64,000 nucleotides of DNA from Aurelia coerulea (GCA_039566865.1 CM076958.1:1240001-1304000); one strand, 5' to 3'; shown: positions 24,501-31,757, counted from the stretch's first letter. Notes: generated by a model not told the origin, from the sequence alone. Program-made: numbers and translations.

Positions 24501-26988
24501 AGGCTAAAGATAAATTTCATGATTTCCGACTTTAACCAAGAAATTTCAACAGAAATAATGCAGAACTTTGTCCCTTTTACTGTCATTGCACCAAGAGGAA
24601 AAGAGGGCATGAACAAAACTAATTTACAATGGACGTACATATATTTTTATAAGAAACTGCTTATAAGAAACTCAACCAGACTGCCAAAAAATTAAGAAAC
24701 TCCAGTACTGGGAAAATATACACATATTTTTTTATAAGAAACTGCCCATAAGAAAATCAACTCTCAGCTTGCCAAAACATTAAAGAAACTCCAGTACTGG
24801 GAAAATATAAGTTAAGCAACTATTTGCTTTGATAAGGAAACCCTTGAAATATTTTCACTTGACTTTCACTTGTTTCTTGTATCATATTACTCGTAAGGTA
24901 CTTATAAGTAATGTTTAAACATTGGAACAACTTCAAAAACTTTGTTTTGAAATGTTCAGGAGGGCACAGGCAGTGAACATGAAGATTGTTATGGAACATC
25001 TAAGAAACTCGTAAGAAACTCTGAGTACTCAAAATCTAATAATTTAATAAACTTGCAGTACTGGCCCAAATTCTTAGTTTCTTATAAAAAAATATCCTGT
25101 GTTGAAAACAACTTCTCCAGCCATTGATTTCTCTTTGCCAAAAGAGTAACCTTTCATCTTGGTGCCATCTTCAAGAACAAGTGTTGCTGCCTGCAAATGA
25201 AATTGAAATTTTTAAAAATTGATTCTAGTGACTAATTGCAAAAAGCTGGATCAAAAGAAAATCCTTAATTTCATACATAAATTACCACAACAAGTGATTT
25301 TTCTGGGTTCTTCAATCATCCTTTCACAAGAAGCACAGTTTTACAATTTTGGTAATGTTTAAACATTGGAAAGCCTTTGGCCGAAATGTATAGTTTCTTA
25401 TAAAGTAATATGTGTATGGTGAAAGTTCAACCATATCTCTACCTACCCAACCAATCCTGTGTTGAAAACAACTTCTCCAGCCATTGATTTCTCTTTGCCA
25501 AAAGAGTAACCTTTCATCTTGGTGCCATCTTCAAGAACAAGTGTTGCTGCCTGCAAATGAAATTGAAATTTTTAAAAATTGATTCTAGTGACTAATTGCA
25601 AAAAGCTGGATCAAAAGAAAATCCTTAATTTCATACATAAATTACCACAACAAGTGATTTTTCTGGGTTCTTCAATCATCCTTTCACAAGAAGCACAGTT
25701 TTACAATTTTGGCAAACGACTTTTTGGCTAAAACCAGAGCACACAGCACATAGTTCTTGCAAAACTGAAACCTGTTTGCTGTTTTAAGGGTAACTGATAT
25801 AATCAAAAGCTGGCCCAGGCAAAGTTAAAAATATACCCTATTGTACTTGATAACTTTGACATGAGTTGTTTTATTGTGTAGCTAAAGAAACAGTGGGTGC
25901 ACGTCCGGGGGGGGTACTCATATATTTTTCCGTAGGGGGATGTGCCGCTGAATAGGGTAAACAGGGTATCATTATCAGGATTCCTACTACGGGACAGGGT
26001 ATCAATTTTGTATAGTTTGCTCCATGACAGGGTCCATATATTCTATAATTGACTACGTAACTTCATTGTAAGCCATTTGCACTCCGTAAGTGTGATTTAA
26101 ATCGTTTGGAATGCAACTTTACTTTTCCGCTTTTTCTGATAGATCTGTATCAAATTTCCGGGGTAGCCTTCAATTTTGTATGAAGAAACTCAAGAACAGG
26201 GTATTGTTTTTTAATTTTACTCCGGGACAGGGTATCATTTTCAGGAACTTTACTCCAGGACAGGGTGCCTTTTCAGATTTTTCAGCGGCACCGCCCTGTA
26301 TTTTCAAAGACCAAGTACCCCCCCCCCCCCCGCTCCCCCAGGTGCAGGTTTGATTTCTTTAGCCTATTCATTGGCCATTTGGTATGGCTATGTCTATTCT
26401 CTTTAAAGGTCTGTTTCATGCTGGGGCTTTGGGGTTGCACAGGTTTGGCTAATTTTAGCTTGGTTTTTGGTTGCAACATGATGGGTGGGTTTTCTGGGTT
26501 AGAGATGTTTTTGTTCTTAAAGCATTTTTCAAAAATTGTGGTTTTGATTTTTTCAGGTTTTGTAGGTTTTACATATTTGGATGTGGGGTTGAAGATTCTG
26601 GCACGGTCCCACTTTGTGGTAGAACATAAAACATGATATGATAGGGCAGGGCTTCATTTGGAAAACATTTTATATCATATCTCTCCACAATCAGCCTTCT
26701 TCATAGAGGCCATTGTAGCCTTTTGTGTGGTCTAACTAAATACAACTTTTTTATTTACGACTGATATTCGCATCGATAACGACAAAGCTACACACAAAAC
26801 AACGAAAGAACCTTTCTATCTCTGACTCTCTTGAGAGCTGCATTCTTCGAGTAGCATTTTCCCTTTGCTCTGTTGTTGATGATCGTTCGATCCAGACTTT
26901 TCGATCGTCCAGCAGCCAAAGGTGATCGTACCCCAAATATCGCAGAGTGTACTCTTGTCTGCACACTACCTCGCAGTAATACAGACAT
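882..26988 (-). CDS. CPS1: carbamoyl-phosphate synthetase, CPS I/III type, probably mitochondrial; 22 coding exons, 3' end outside window
   Basis: This is the large glutamine-hydrolysing carbamoyl-phosphate synthetase that makes carbamoyl phosphate from bicarbonate, ATP and ammonia, feeding citrulline/arginine or urea synthesis. Joined exons in transcript order are 26812-26988, 25447-25550, 24105-24249, 23528-23617, 23201-23257, 22686-22778, 21912-22001, 20713-20841, 18806-18912, 17657-17798, 17007-17084, 16460-16540, 16201-16299, 14801-14896, 7660-7734, 7190-7304, 5985-6031, 4957-5067, 3315-3443, 2152-2373, 1561-1694 and 882-1005, giving 2445 nt or 815 codons in one frame. Residues 1-59 look like a mitochondrial presequence. 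CPSase small-subunit and class I amidotransferase domains follow (about 60-404), with triad C309, H393 and E395. The first ATP-grasp half begins near residue 465 and is open at the window edge. Phrases such as VYGKGN and [10 protein letters not shown] resemble CPS1 more than cytosolic CAD. The retained Cys suggests a CPS III-like, glutamine-using enzyme. CAD is the alternative and is less likely. Confidence 0.93.
1081..1110. repeat. 10-bp minisatellite, three units
   Basis: Three consecutive units of CTCTGCGTGG (last base changed) sit in a CPS intron. Confidence 0.8.
1561..1694 (-). CDS. CPS1: CPS exon 21
   Basis: It encodes [20 protein letters not shown] and then [17 protein letters not shown]. 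The [22 protein letters not shown] motif holds metal- and ATP-binding residues. Ends phase 2. Confidence 0.96.
2152..2373 (-). CDS. CPS1: CPS exon 20: ATP-grasp core
   Basis: Seventy-four codons include [35 protein letters not shown] and [10 protein letters not shown], all strongly conserved ATP-grasp motifs. This is the longest CPS exon in the window. Donor GTAGGT. Confidence 0.96.
2414..2560. repeat. short fold-back element, AATGATTCGTGG family, copy 1
   Basis: The left arm AAATTTAAAAATAGCCTTAA is mirrored by CTATTTAAGGCTATTTTTAA at the right end, with an ACACCGAAATCAGTAGAAAG core. It is related to 56181-56469 and 61313-61495 and sits about 40 bp upstream of CPS exon 20. Confidence 0.75.
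2893..3029. repeat. inverted repeat
   Basis: AGGGAGTACAAAGACCAGC at the left is mirrored by GCTGGTCTTTGTACTCCCT at the right, giving a 137-bp fold-back in a CPS intron. Confidence 0.75.
3315..3443 (-). CDS. CPS1: CPS exon 19: ATP-grasp
   Basis: Forty-three codons include [20 protein letters not shown], the nucleotide-binding [17 protein letters not shown] motif of ATP-grasp CPSase. Donor GTAAGT. Confidence 0.95.
4432..4826. repeat. roughly 400-bp dispersed repeat, copy 1
   Basis: It shares most of its length with 6190-6616 in the same orientation, including TAACCGGTTTTGTAGTTGTA. The right part is an inverted repeat with ACAACACAAAACCGGTTAG at its end. Likely a non-autonomous transposon. Confidence 0.75.
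4957..5067 (-). CDS. CPS1: CPS exon 18
   Basis: Thirty-seven codons beginning [20 protein letters not shown] encode the start of the first ATP-grasp fold (LGTP...TEDR). Donor GTGAGT. Confidence 0.93.
5985..6031 (-). CDS. CPS1: CPS exon 17 (47 nt)
   Basis: A 47-nt exon encodes [16 protein letters not shown], matching the VEL...GVL..YGV segment of CPSase. It completes the split Gly of exon 16. Donor GTTAGA. Confidence 0.9.
6190..6616. repeat. roughly 400-bp dispersed repeat, copy 2
   Basis: Second copy of the 4432-4826 repeat. It has an internal minisatellite at about 6326-6383 with near-identical units of GTGAGATTTAGGCCT, which copy 1 lacks. Confidence 0.75.
7190..7304 (-). CDS. CPS1: CPS exon 16
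   Basis: It encodes [20 protein letters not shown] and then [16 protein letters not shown], the conserved GGQT-x-LNC motif. Ends phase 1; donor GTAAGT. Confidence 0.93.
7660..7734 (-). CDS. CPS1: CPS exon 15
   Basis: Twenty-five codons, [20 protein letters not shown] followed by EGEKQ, match the conserved NPNIASVQT motif of the large subunit. Donor GTAAGT. Confidence 0.93.
7960..8376. mobile_element. TA-flanked fold-back MITE with CCGGGTGTCCC ends (Tc1/mariner-like)
   Basis: The element starts CCGGGTGTCCCAAAAAATGT and ends with the inverse TTTTTTGGGACACCCGG, each end flanked by TA. Long arms continue inward, for example GTTGACTCTAGCG against CGCTGGAGTCAAC. No transposase is encoded. A Tc1/mariner link is inferred from the TA duplication only. 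Confidence 0.8.
9093..10094 (-). CDS. class A (rhodopsin-like) G-protein-coupled receptor, intronless, nested in CPS intron
   Basis: A complete 333-residue open frame encodes a seven-transmembrane receptor at the plasma membrane; the ligand is unknown. A sequon lies at N19. Helices lie roughly at 40-67 (N60), 77-99 (D88 of CVTD), 110-138 (C113), 160-180, 191-214, 246-268 and 283-304. DRW at 140-142 replaces DRY. FLCYLP at 256-261 replaces FxxCWxP. NPVLY at 297-301 is canonical. The second extracellular loop is very short and has no Cys, and helix 5 lacks the usual Pro. These absences are shared with the melanocortin/adenosine/cannabinoid-like (MECA) group, to which I tentatively assign it. 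The gene lies wholly within a CPS intron on the same strand and may be a retrocopy or a member of a lineage expansion. Met14 is an alternative start. Confidence 0.93.
   Translation of the reverse strand: MEETSRETNDHSIMADNMNITESCFGLKTIKFQPTTSVIITAIGVSFFNSLFSLISIFSNGLMLYILSSKAALHSPSNLLLGSLCVTDLIVGLLVQPLNIISRLYEVQSVHLCTVKLIYAYFAFLCSGASFLNIALISVDRWYAVCHPFQYEKNATTKKYAIAVSIMWLCWSIMTLMPFINVMKGRHYNILLSVSAVLAAIIIIICYCCIYKVIRHHNRVMSVTHSFGSLTNDTKVKRTKEHRRSNTMAIIILVLFLCYLPNTMCSLLETLIGSSLDLAYVAWHWTGLLVFFNSSCNPVLYCIRNRDIRQAVYRELNRRFGLCKSKVSVVMTF
11222..11383. promoter_or_regulatory. three perfect CRE palindromes (TGACGTCA) upstream of the GPCR
   Basis: TGACGTCA occurs at 11222-11229, 11285-11292 and 11376-11383, the last two within a duplicated block. 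The cluster lies about 1.1-1.3 kb upstream of the GPCR start codon. CREB/ATF binding is inferred from the consensus and no activity is shown. Confidence 0.45.
11271..11420. repeat. 59-bp perfect direct duplication, 91-bp period
   Basis: Bases 11271-11329 and 11362-11420 are identical by eye, starting TCTGATGCTACTGATGACGT and ending GGTCAATTT. Confidence 0.9.
13201..13332. repeat. fold-back element, AAACAGACCC family, copy 1
   Basis: Arms TGTTTCATGCACGTGCCGTC and AAGAGATGGCACGTACAAGG pair around CCATTTTCATGGGCCATGAA at the centre. The same family is at 40016-40156, where TTAA flanks both ends. Confidence 0.8.
13638..13722. repeat. near-perfect long hairpin
   Basis: GCGGTGCGACCTCTACGGGG at the left is mirrored by CCCCGTAGAGGTCGCACCGC at the right; the inner TTGAAGG/CCTTCAA also pairs. 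The 85-bp structure has a loop of only a few bases. Confidence 0.9.
13838..14241. repeat. GC-rich fold-back element with GATTACATGG ends
   Basis: It starts GGGCCTGATTACATGG and ends CCATGTAATCGGCCC, with many internal copies of GGGCTGGCCCGG-like palindromes. The style resembles 60080-60438, which also has TTACATG ends. Confidence 0.75.
14801..14896 (-). CDS. CPS1: CPS exon 14: start of the synthetase domain
   Basis: Thirty-two codons, [20 protein letters not shown] then [12 protein letters not shown], carry the glycine-rich Rossmann-like loop that opens the CPSase large-subunit half. The following 7-kb intron hosts the GPCR gene. Confidence 0.95.
15650..16010. repeat. dispersed repeat, copy 1
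   Basis: The segments CAAATCTTTAAAAAGGT and CAAGAAAACCATAGTTTAT recur in the same order at 56730-57060. No coding potential seen. Confidence 0.65.
16201..16299 (-). CDS. CPS1: CPS exon 13: linker after the amidotransferase
   Basis: Thirty-three codons begin [20 protein letters not shown], matching the F-L-F-D end of the amidotransferase domain. A low-complexity linker to the synthetase half follows. Donor GTATGT. Confidence 0.9.
16353..16409. repeat. TGATCA-rich simple repeat
   Basis: Interspersed TGATCA and AATCATGA palindromes form a self-complementary low-complexity block in a CPS intron. Confidence 0.7.
16460..16540 (-). CDS. CPS1: CPS exon 12: 27-residue insertion, possible cassette exon
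   Basis: Twenty-seven codons, [20 protein letters not shown] followed by GAVDFSK, lie between DTE (exon 11) and FLFDNF (exon 13). In human CPS1 and CAD those motifs are directly adjacent, from memory of the family. Both flanking junctions are phase 0, so skipping keeps the frame. Acceptor TTTTAG and donor GTAAAT are acceptable. Whether it is constitutive is unknown. Confidence 0.75.
17007..17084 (-). CDS. CPS1: CPS exon 11: catalytic His and Glu
   Basis: Twenty-six codons include [18 protein letters not shown]393 and E395 in FHPE complete the glutamine amidotransferase triad with C309. Phase 0; donor GTATGG. Confidence 0.94.
17657..17798 (-). CDS. CPS1: CPS exon 10
   Basis: It encodes [20 protein letters not shown], then [14 protein letters not shown] and so on, the amidotransferase segment with the SQNHGF motif. 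Completes the split Arg codon of exon 9; donor GTATTT. Confidence 0.92.
18200..18477 (+). mobile_element. possible tRNA-derived SINE
   Basis: An exact pol III B-box core GGTTCGAGTCC lies at 18242-18252, and the unit ends with AATAAATGATGAT running into a GAT tract, like a SINE tail. No convincing A box was found, so this is tentative. Confidence 0.35.
18478..18543. repeat. (GAT)n microsatellite
   Basis: About 20 units of GAT end in GAC variants. Confidence 0.97.
18806..18912 (-). CDS. CPS1: CPS exon 9: nucleophile elbow with intact Cys
   Basis: It encodes [20 protein letters not shown]. The TGT codon gives C309 at the nucleophile elbow. Mammalian CPS1 has Ser at this place and cannot hydrolyse glutamine. 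Ends in phase 2 at AG|GTGAGG. Confidence 0.95.
19137..19729 (+). mobile_element. LINE 3' fragment with C-terminal RT-ORF remnant and GAACT-rich tail
   Basis: The plus strand reads [20 protein letters not shown] then FKKQLKIYL and stops at 19374-19376. This is the typical C-terminal tail of a non-LTR retrotransposon reverse-transcriptase ORF. An untranslated stretch follows and ends in GAACTGAACAGAACTGAACT. It is related to the tail at 51840-52280. The element is severely 5'-truncated and cannot move itself. Confidence 0.75.
20713..20841 (-). CDS. CPS1: CPS exon 8: oxyanion-hole region of the amidotransferase
   Basis: Forty-three codons include [13 protein letters not shown] and [21 protein letters not shown] is the conserved glycine loop forming the oxyanion hole in class I amidotransferases. 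Donor GTACGT. Confidence 0.93.
21096..21693. mobile_element. 598-bp TA-flanked fold-back MITE (CCGGGTG ends)
   Basis: It starts CCGGGTGCGCCAAAATAAAC and ends TTTATTTTGGTGCACCCGG, with TA at each flank. The arms run well over 200 bp, for example CTGAATTAGATACTGGGATT against CCCAGTATCTAATTCAGG. The interior differs from the element at 7960-8376 despite similar termini. Confidence 0.85.
21912..22001 (-). CDS. CPS1: CPS exon 7
   Basis: Thirty codons beginning [20 protein letters not shown] encode the first strand of the amidotransferase domain (ALDCGIK). The VYGKGN stretch is CPS1-like rather than CAD-like. Donor GTAAGA. Confidence 0.93.
22252..22554. repeat. CCTTGTA-rich fold-back element
   Basis: It begins CCTGTACGAAAATACAAGGC and ends GCCTTGTATTTTTGTACAGG. 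More than ten scattered copies of CCTTGTA or TACAAGG lie inside. Confidence 0.8.
22686..22778 (-). CDS. CPS1: CPS exon 6
   Basis: Thirty-one codons, [20 protein letters not shown] followed by [11 protein letters not shown], match the CPS1-type end of the small-subunit domain. Phase 0; donor GTATGT. Confidence 0.92.
23201..23257 (-). CDS. CPS1: CPS exon 5
   Basis: Nineteen codons encode [19 protein letters not shown], the highly conserved G-[IV]-DTR-x-LTK motif of CPSase small subunits. Donor GTGAGC. Confidence 0.92.
23528..23617 (-). CDS. CPS1: CPS exon 4
   Basis: Thirty codons, [20 protein letters not shown] followed by [10 protein letters not shown], correspond to the small-subunit region before the VDTR motif. 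Phase 0 on both sides; donor GTAAGT. Confidence 0.92.
24105..24249 (-). CDS. CPS1: CPS exon 3
   Basis: It encodes [20 protein letters not shown] and continues to SDSIQ, matching the conserved small-subunit segment. The acceptor is TTTTTCAG and the donor GTTAGA. It completes the split Gly codon of exon 2. Confidence 0.93.
24637..24807. repeat. roughly 85-bp tandem duplication with TAAGAAACT motifs
   Basis: Two adjacent units contain TTTTATAAGAAACTGC and AAACTCCAGTACTGGGAAAA. The TAAGAAACT motif is dispersed elsewhere, for example at 34800-35110 and 46440-46830. Confidence 0.7.
25094..25352 (-). pseudogene. broken duplicate of CPS exon 2 and flanking intron
   Basis: This 259-bp block is identical by eye to 25454-25712, 360 bp away. 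It keeps the exon 2 acceptor and 97 of 104 exon bases (25094-25190) but loses the last 7 coding bases and the GTAGGT donor. At the break the sequence changes to ATATTTTTTTATAAG. If spliced in, it would read into a nearby stop. Confidence 0.88.
25447..25550 (-). CDS. CPS1: CPS exon 2: start of the small-subunit domain
   Basis: It encodes [16 protein letters not shown]...VVFNTGLVG, the N-terminal strand region of CPSase small subunits. The donor is GTAGGT and the exon ends in phase 2. A second copy of all but the last 7 coding bases lies at 25094-25190 and lacks a donor. Confidence 0.93.
25454..25712 (-). repeat. intact partner of the exon 2 duplication
   Basis: Contains most of functional CPS exon 2 (25447-25550) plus about 160 bp of upstream intron, identical to 25094-25352. 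Confidence 0.9.
25907..26331. repeat. fold-back-like element with poly-G/poly-C ends
   Basis: GGGGGGGGTACTCA at the left faces CAAGTACCCCCCCCCC at the right, with internal AGGGTATCA repeats in CPS intron 1. It explains the 123-codon plus-strand open frame at 26265-26636 as repeat-derived. Confidence 0.6.
26812..26988 (-). CDS. CPS1: CPS exon 1: start codon and putative mitochondrial presequence
   Basis: The ATG at 26988-26986 has A at -3. The 59 codons begin [20 protein letters not shown] and are rich in Arg, Lys and Ser with few acidic residues, as in matrix-targeting peptides. The exon ends in phase 0 at AAG|GTTCTT, a weak but acceptable donor. Joining to exon 2 places CPS homology immediately after it. 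Confidence 0.8.
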
Positions 26989-27289
26989 CTTGAAGCCTTG
27001 ACTGCAAATAAATGATATTTTTGAGGCAGATCTTCGATGTATAAATAGTGTAAACGATAAATAAGTCCTGCTGATTTGAATCTGGCTTGATCTCCGCTTG
27101 TCTTCAGACAGGAACTCTTTTCTTTTTCAAATCAAATGAGCAAAAAGTCAATAGAAACCGCCCACGTGATCATTAGATTTCGAATAAAAACAGAACGGGC
27201 CTAGGCAATGTTTGCTGCACTTTGCCAAATGAATTCTTCCCGCAACGTTTGATTTTCGAGTAGATAACGACCACCAGCAGCCTTCTAAG

Positions 27290-27373
27290 TTACTGTTCTT
27301 CCCTGTGCAGGACCGAAGCCGAATAAATCGCCTCTGGCTTGGTTGATATTTTGAACGCCGCACTTCCCGCCAT
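27290..27373 (-). other. possible upstream ORF in the CPS 5' leader
   Basis: ATG at 27373-27371 with GGCG context opens a 27-codon frame starting MAGSAAFKISTKPEA and ends with TAA. It lies between the CCAAT pair and the CPS start. If it is in the leader it could reduce translation of CPS. Transcription start is unknown. Confidence 0.3.
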
Positions 27374-27441
27374 TGCACTGATGAAACTTCGAATCAAAAT
27401 GACACGAAAGGAAGAAACCTCGAATTGAGCATTGCGATCTG

Positions 27442-27477
27442 ATTGGTCAATGTGGATCATTGGCGCCCTCTGATTGG
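27442..27477 (-). promoter_or_regulatory. paired CCAAT boxes, putative CPS promoter
   Basis: Two ATTGG (CCAAT on the minus strand) in the contexts GACCAATCAG and AGCCAATCAG occur at 27442-27446 and 27473-27477, 31 bp apart, about 455-490 bp upstream of the CPS start codon. The context fits NF-Y, which often uses paired sites near three helical turns apart. Promoter function is inferred. Confidence 0.5.
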
Positions 27478-28744
27478 CTGAAATTTGTCAATGGAGAACA
27501 TGATTTAGAATAATGATCACATGTCTATCTGAATTTTAAAAAATTGTTACATTTCAACAGCCTATGTACACTGGGTACCAAACTCTTTCTACCATGGAGG
27601 ATGTCCATTGCCTAAATAAAGAACTTGCGAAGCGAAGGACTGACAAACAAACTTTTTTGTCCAGCTACTGGTCCTTCTGTGCTCTAACGCTGCGCTGATC
27701 GGCGGGATTACAAAGTGGGGAAGTATTTCGTTTGGCAAACAACATCAATAACAAACTACAGAAGTGAGAGGGTCTTCTTAGTGTTTCATCTCTGAAAAAA
27801 TAGAATGATATTCAAATTTCACCTTTGTCCCAAAAACTGGTTGTTTTGGGCACGAAAGGTGTACTAGTTGATAAAAGCACCGGTTATTTTTTCCAATTCC
27901 TCTGGACAAACATGGGGTCAAATATTTTACAGTACTTGCTCGCCCCTGAATAACTTGACTGCGTAACTTGACTTTACTCTCCGCTAGTGGACTATCAGCA
28001 GTAAAATGATATAATTACTAGTATTCCATTAATGCTGATTATCCACTGAATAGACTTGGAGCAAGTCTACTCTCCTCTTGACTTCTTGTTGGAAAATGTT
28101 ACTTTGTTCGCTCAAGAAATGTGGCTACACAAGGATCAAACATGTGTCTATTTCTTTTGATTCAATTTTAAACGAATGCTGCGAGCAGTATTGCAAAAGT
28201 GTTCAAAAGCTGCATGTTTCTGAAAGTTAATAGCGTTAGGAATATAAGATGAGAGGGTTTCTATGTGCTCCATCTCCAAAATAACTTAACTGGGTAAACT
28301 CACCTCTCTGCTCTTGACACCTTGTGTGAAAATGTTACTTTGCACCTTGTGTAAAAATGTTACTTTGCTGTGGCAACAACAACTAACGCGATTTCACCTG
28401 AGATGAATGACCTGAGATATATAGCGCCTGGCTATAAATAGGACAGAGAAACTCCTAATCCCTCTATTGTTTTCTTTAGCATTGCTTTCATTCACCATGC
28501 GCTGGATTATCAAATACAATAGGCTATTTATAAATCTATGAGATCTCATCTTTTAACTCCGGTTATTCACTTTAAGGAATGGGGTAACACAAGGATCGAG
28601 CATATGTCTATTTGTTTTGATTCAATATTTAAAAGACGTATCTGGTTTACATGAATAGGAATCAGCTGAAAACACATGTACAGTATCTAACTTTCTTTCA
28701 TCTATAGTTTGAGCACAAATCGACAATCTAACTAAAAAAGGTAG

Positions 28745-28825
28745 ACTGGCCCTGGCCCCAAGTCTATTTCTTCAACTTTCAGACAGACTTATTACAGTTG
28801 ACGAAATAGACTTGGGGCAAGTCTA
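28745..28825. repeat. short inverted repeat
   Basis: AGACTGGCCCTGGCCCCAAG and CTTGGGGCAAGTCT form arms with CCAAGTCTATTTCTTCAACT near the centre. Related AGACTTGGAGCAAGTCT lies at about 28052. Confidence 0.6.
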
Positions 28826-28999
28826 GAAAAAAGGAAATGCGCTTTGCGAGAACAGAATTAACGGGGAATTTGCCGAAAATCAACCGTCAGTCTGTTATTC
28901 GATGGTACAGTGAACACAAATGTTTTCATAAGAACCTTGGTTCTGAACTTAGTTGTACGTTTAACTTTGGGCTCAACCTTACACTGAAATCTTCTCGTA

Positions 29000-29592
29000 C
29001 CGGGTGTCCCAAAATGATGTATTATTGTTTGATTGCTCACATGTCCATAGCCAATGAACCGATTTTCAAAAACTTTGTTTTATATGATTGCCTAAAGGCT
29101 AAATTGTATTTTAAGATGTTGGTTTCCGTTTTACCACGGCGTTTTCATGTCGAAAAAAAGATTGATAAACTTGCTCAAATTCAAGCCTTAGATGGTATGA
29201 GAAAGAAACGGCCTACTATTCCAGTCAACATTTTAGATGTGATACAAAAGGCTGAACTCGTATTCGTATTCTCTGAACTCAGTATTAACTGAATTCGTAT
29301 TCTCTGAACGCCATATATTCTGTGAACGACAAATAAGTTCAGCCTTTTGCATCATATCTAAAATGTTGACTGGTAAAGAAGGCGTTTCTCGTTCACGCTA
29401 TCTAAGGCTTGAATTTGAGCAGCTTTATTGATCTTCTTTTCAACATGCAGAAATCGGCCTAAACCACAGCCAACAACCTCAAATACAATTTAGCCTTTCG
29501 GCAATCGGATAGAATAAAGTTTTTGAAAATCGGTTCATTGGTTATGGAGATACAAGCAATCAAACGATAATACATCATTTTGGGACACCCGG
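29000..29592. mobile_element. 593-bp TA-flanked fold-back MITE (CCGGGTGTCCC ends)
   Basis: It starts CCGGGTGTCCCAAAATGATG and ends CATTTTGGGACACCCGG with TA flanks. The arms extend past AATGAACCGATTTTCAAAAA and TTTTTGAAAATCGGTTCATT. The interior is unrelated to the 7960 and 21096 elements. No ORF of transposase type. Confidence 0.85.
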
Positions 29593-31518
29593 TATTTTAC
29601 AAGTTATCGCAATTCATCGAGGACCGCAATACACTTGTTTTGCGCCCAGACAATTAAAAGAATTATGAAACCTTCCTCGTTCAGTATGATCTATATTTCA
29701 TACTATTACCGTTCAAAAGACTGCGAATTAAAACAGTTAAATCTTCTATGAGAAAACTGACACCGAAAATCTATATTGAGACAGAGATACGTAAACATCA
29801 TTCAATCCGTTATGGGCTTCTAAAAAATCATACATTTATCAAAACTTCGAAGATACATTTAAATGAAATTTCAACTTTCTAAAATTAAACCAGACAGAAC
29901 GACTAACTTCTTGCAACTGGTTCCAGCATCTACAAGGAACAATGATTTTCAATTTCTACCCATTGTGAAGAACAGTGGATTATCGTTTTGTCTAGAAGAG
30001 ACCGTTTGTTTTGCAATAGAGGCAACTTGAGACCACTTTTGCCCTCACAAAAATCTAGGGTTTAGGGGATCTTTACAAAGAAAAGACTTTAACTATCGTC
30101 AAATCCAGTTTTACAGGATAAATTCCGTGAGTTACAAAAAGGCTCCATTCATTTTCTTCTTCTGACTTATTTCACTGTCACGTGGATGGAGATTCTTGAC
30201 AAAACCAGTTCTAACAAATTTTGAGTGAAAGCTGGATAAACAAAAGATGAAACTATACGAAATTCATCTACAAAATTATTTGGATAAAGTAAAACCATTT
30301 TAAAAACATGCGAGTGTCATTGCATAACACGTTTTGCTTCTCTGGCAGATTCTATACAATGGCAAAAGTGAAACTATTTTTTGGCGAAATCTCACTTGGG
30401 TCAAGCGTTTCTTATGTGCAAGAACTTGTCCACAAAATCATGACACGTTTAGCACTTCCAGCTACACAGGGAAATCTTGGGGGCGACGACAAAAACTTAC
30501 GGGCTTTTCGGGGGAAGGGGGTTAGCGACATTGCTCACGACAATATGGCAATAACCGAGTTAGAAAGTTCACTTAAGCTTGTCGGACAGGGGGCTGTTCT
30601 ATCTAGATAACTATAAAGGTAGGCTACATTTTCTCCACAATGATTTAGGAAGAATGGAGACAAGGGCATCTGCTAAAGACTTTTACTGGTAGGGCGAATC
30701 CATTGAAAGGGCTATTTAAGATAGCCCTATAAAGCGTAAGCACAAATTATTTAATGCCCAGCTAACATCAACTTAAACTGTCATTGAGAAGACAAATTTG
30801 ATAGGAAAACGTTGATAACAAGGGTGTGCTATAAAATGAATATTTTTGTTTTCTATCGAGTCCTTTAGCAAACCCATCTTGAGGCCTGTCTTCAACATAC
30901 TGTCATGATATTCTAAAGACGTTTTGAACTGAAAATGCCACTTCATTGGCGAGAAGGATGGGCTAAGCTGGTAGGGACATTGAATGGGCTGGTGAGGAAT
31001 TTTCAAAAGATGCCCTGATGCAGACTATCCTCCACTCAATCAAGCAGCTCCTTGGCTTTGAAATTGCCAGGACTTATGGCTGAATCTGATGAAGACGACA
31101 TTTGTCAGGAGAAATTTGGGAATCAAGCCTCAACTACTACGGGCCATCAATGAACAGACAATCCATCTGTAAACGATCTACGTACAAACAATAAACCTGA
31201 AATCTTCATCGAACGTAGTAAGGGTTCAAAATACATTGCGAGGGTTCGTTAAATATATTCTGACATAAAAGAAGTGCATCTAACTTAATACATCGAGAAC
31301 ATTTTGAAGTGACTCATAATCTTAAGCATAAGCTTTGAATCTGAAAATCTATTATGGAAATGGTTGTTGTACTTTTCTTTAAATGAACTGCTTGAAAGGA
31401 TTTTAGATAACTTATAATTCTATGATGAATATTTTTGGTACTATCATTATTTTCAAAATTATACCACTCTGTGTCTCTTCTATAGTTTTGAGGCTGTGCA
31501 TTATCCAATTGCTAAATC

Positions 31519-31757
31519 CACAGGTAACGGGGAAAAATTAGTATAAAAGTAACAAGCACATCTCTTTTTGCTTTAGTGTTTGCTAAATTTGCCAATTTTG
31601 CCTAGATTAGATTAGGCCAACCATGACAATGTCTGTCTCACAAATATTGTCGTGGTTGGCCTAATCGAATCTAGACGAAATTGGCAAATCTGGCAAACAC
31701 TGAAATAAAAAGAGATGTGCTTGTTACTTTTATACTAATTTTTCCCCGCTACCTGTG
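31519..31757. mobile_element. 239-bp fold-back MITE with 8-bp target duplication (hAT-like)
   Basis: The arms CACAGGTAACGGGGAAAAAT and ATTTTTCCCCGCTACCTGTG continue inward for over 100 bp. GCTAAATC flanks both ends exactly (31511-31518 and 31758-31765). An 8-bp duplication is the hallmark of the hAT superfamily. Confidence 0.85.

Noticed and set aside
26265..26636. 123-codon plus-strand open frame
   Set aside because: Its start lies in the poly-C end of a repeat and the translation is low-complexity Phe/Gly-rich with no family resemblance.
27290..27373. MAGSAAFKI... as the true first coding exon of CPS
   Set aside because: It ends in TAA before a usable donor in the right phase, and the 26812-26988 exon joins cleanly to exon 2 with a better presequence.
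28837..29292. 151-codon plus-strand open frame
   Set aside because: It runs through the terminus of the 29000-29592 fold-back, has no recognisable domain and is explained by the repeat.
30308..30610. 100-codon plus-strand open frame in the intergenic region
   Set aside because: No similarity, domain or splice context recognised. Most likely chance.
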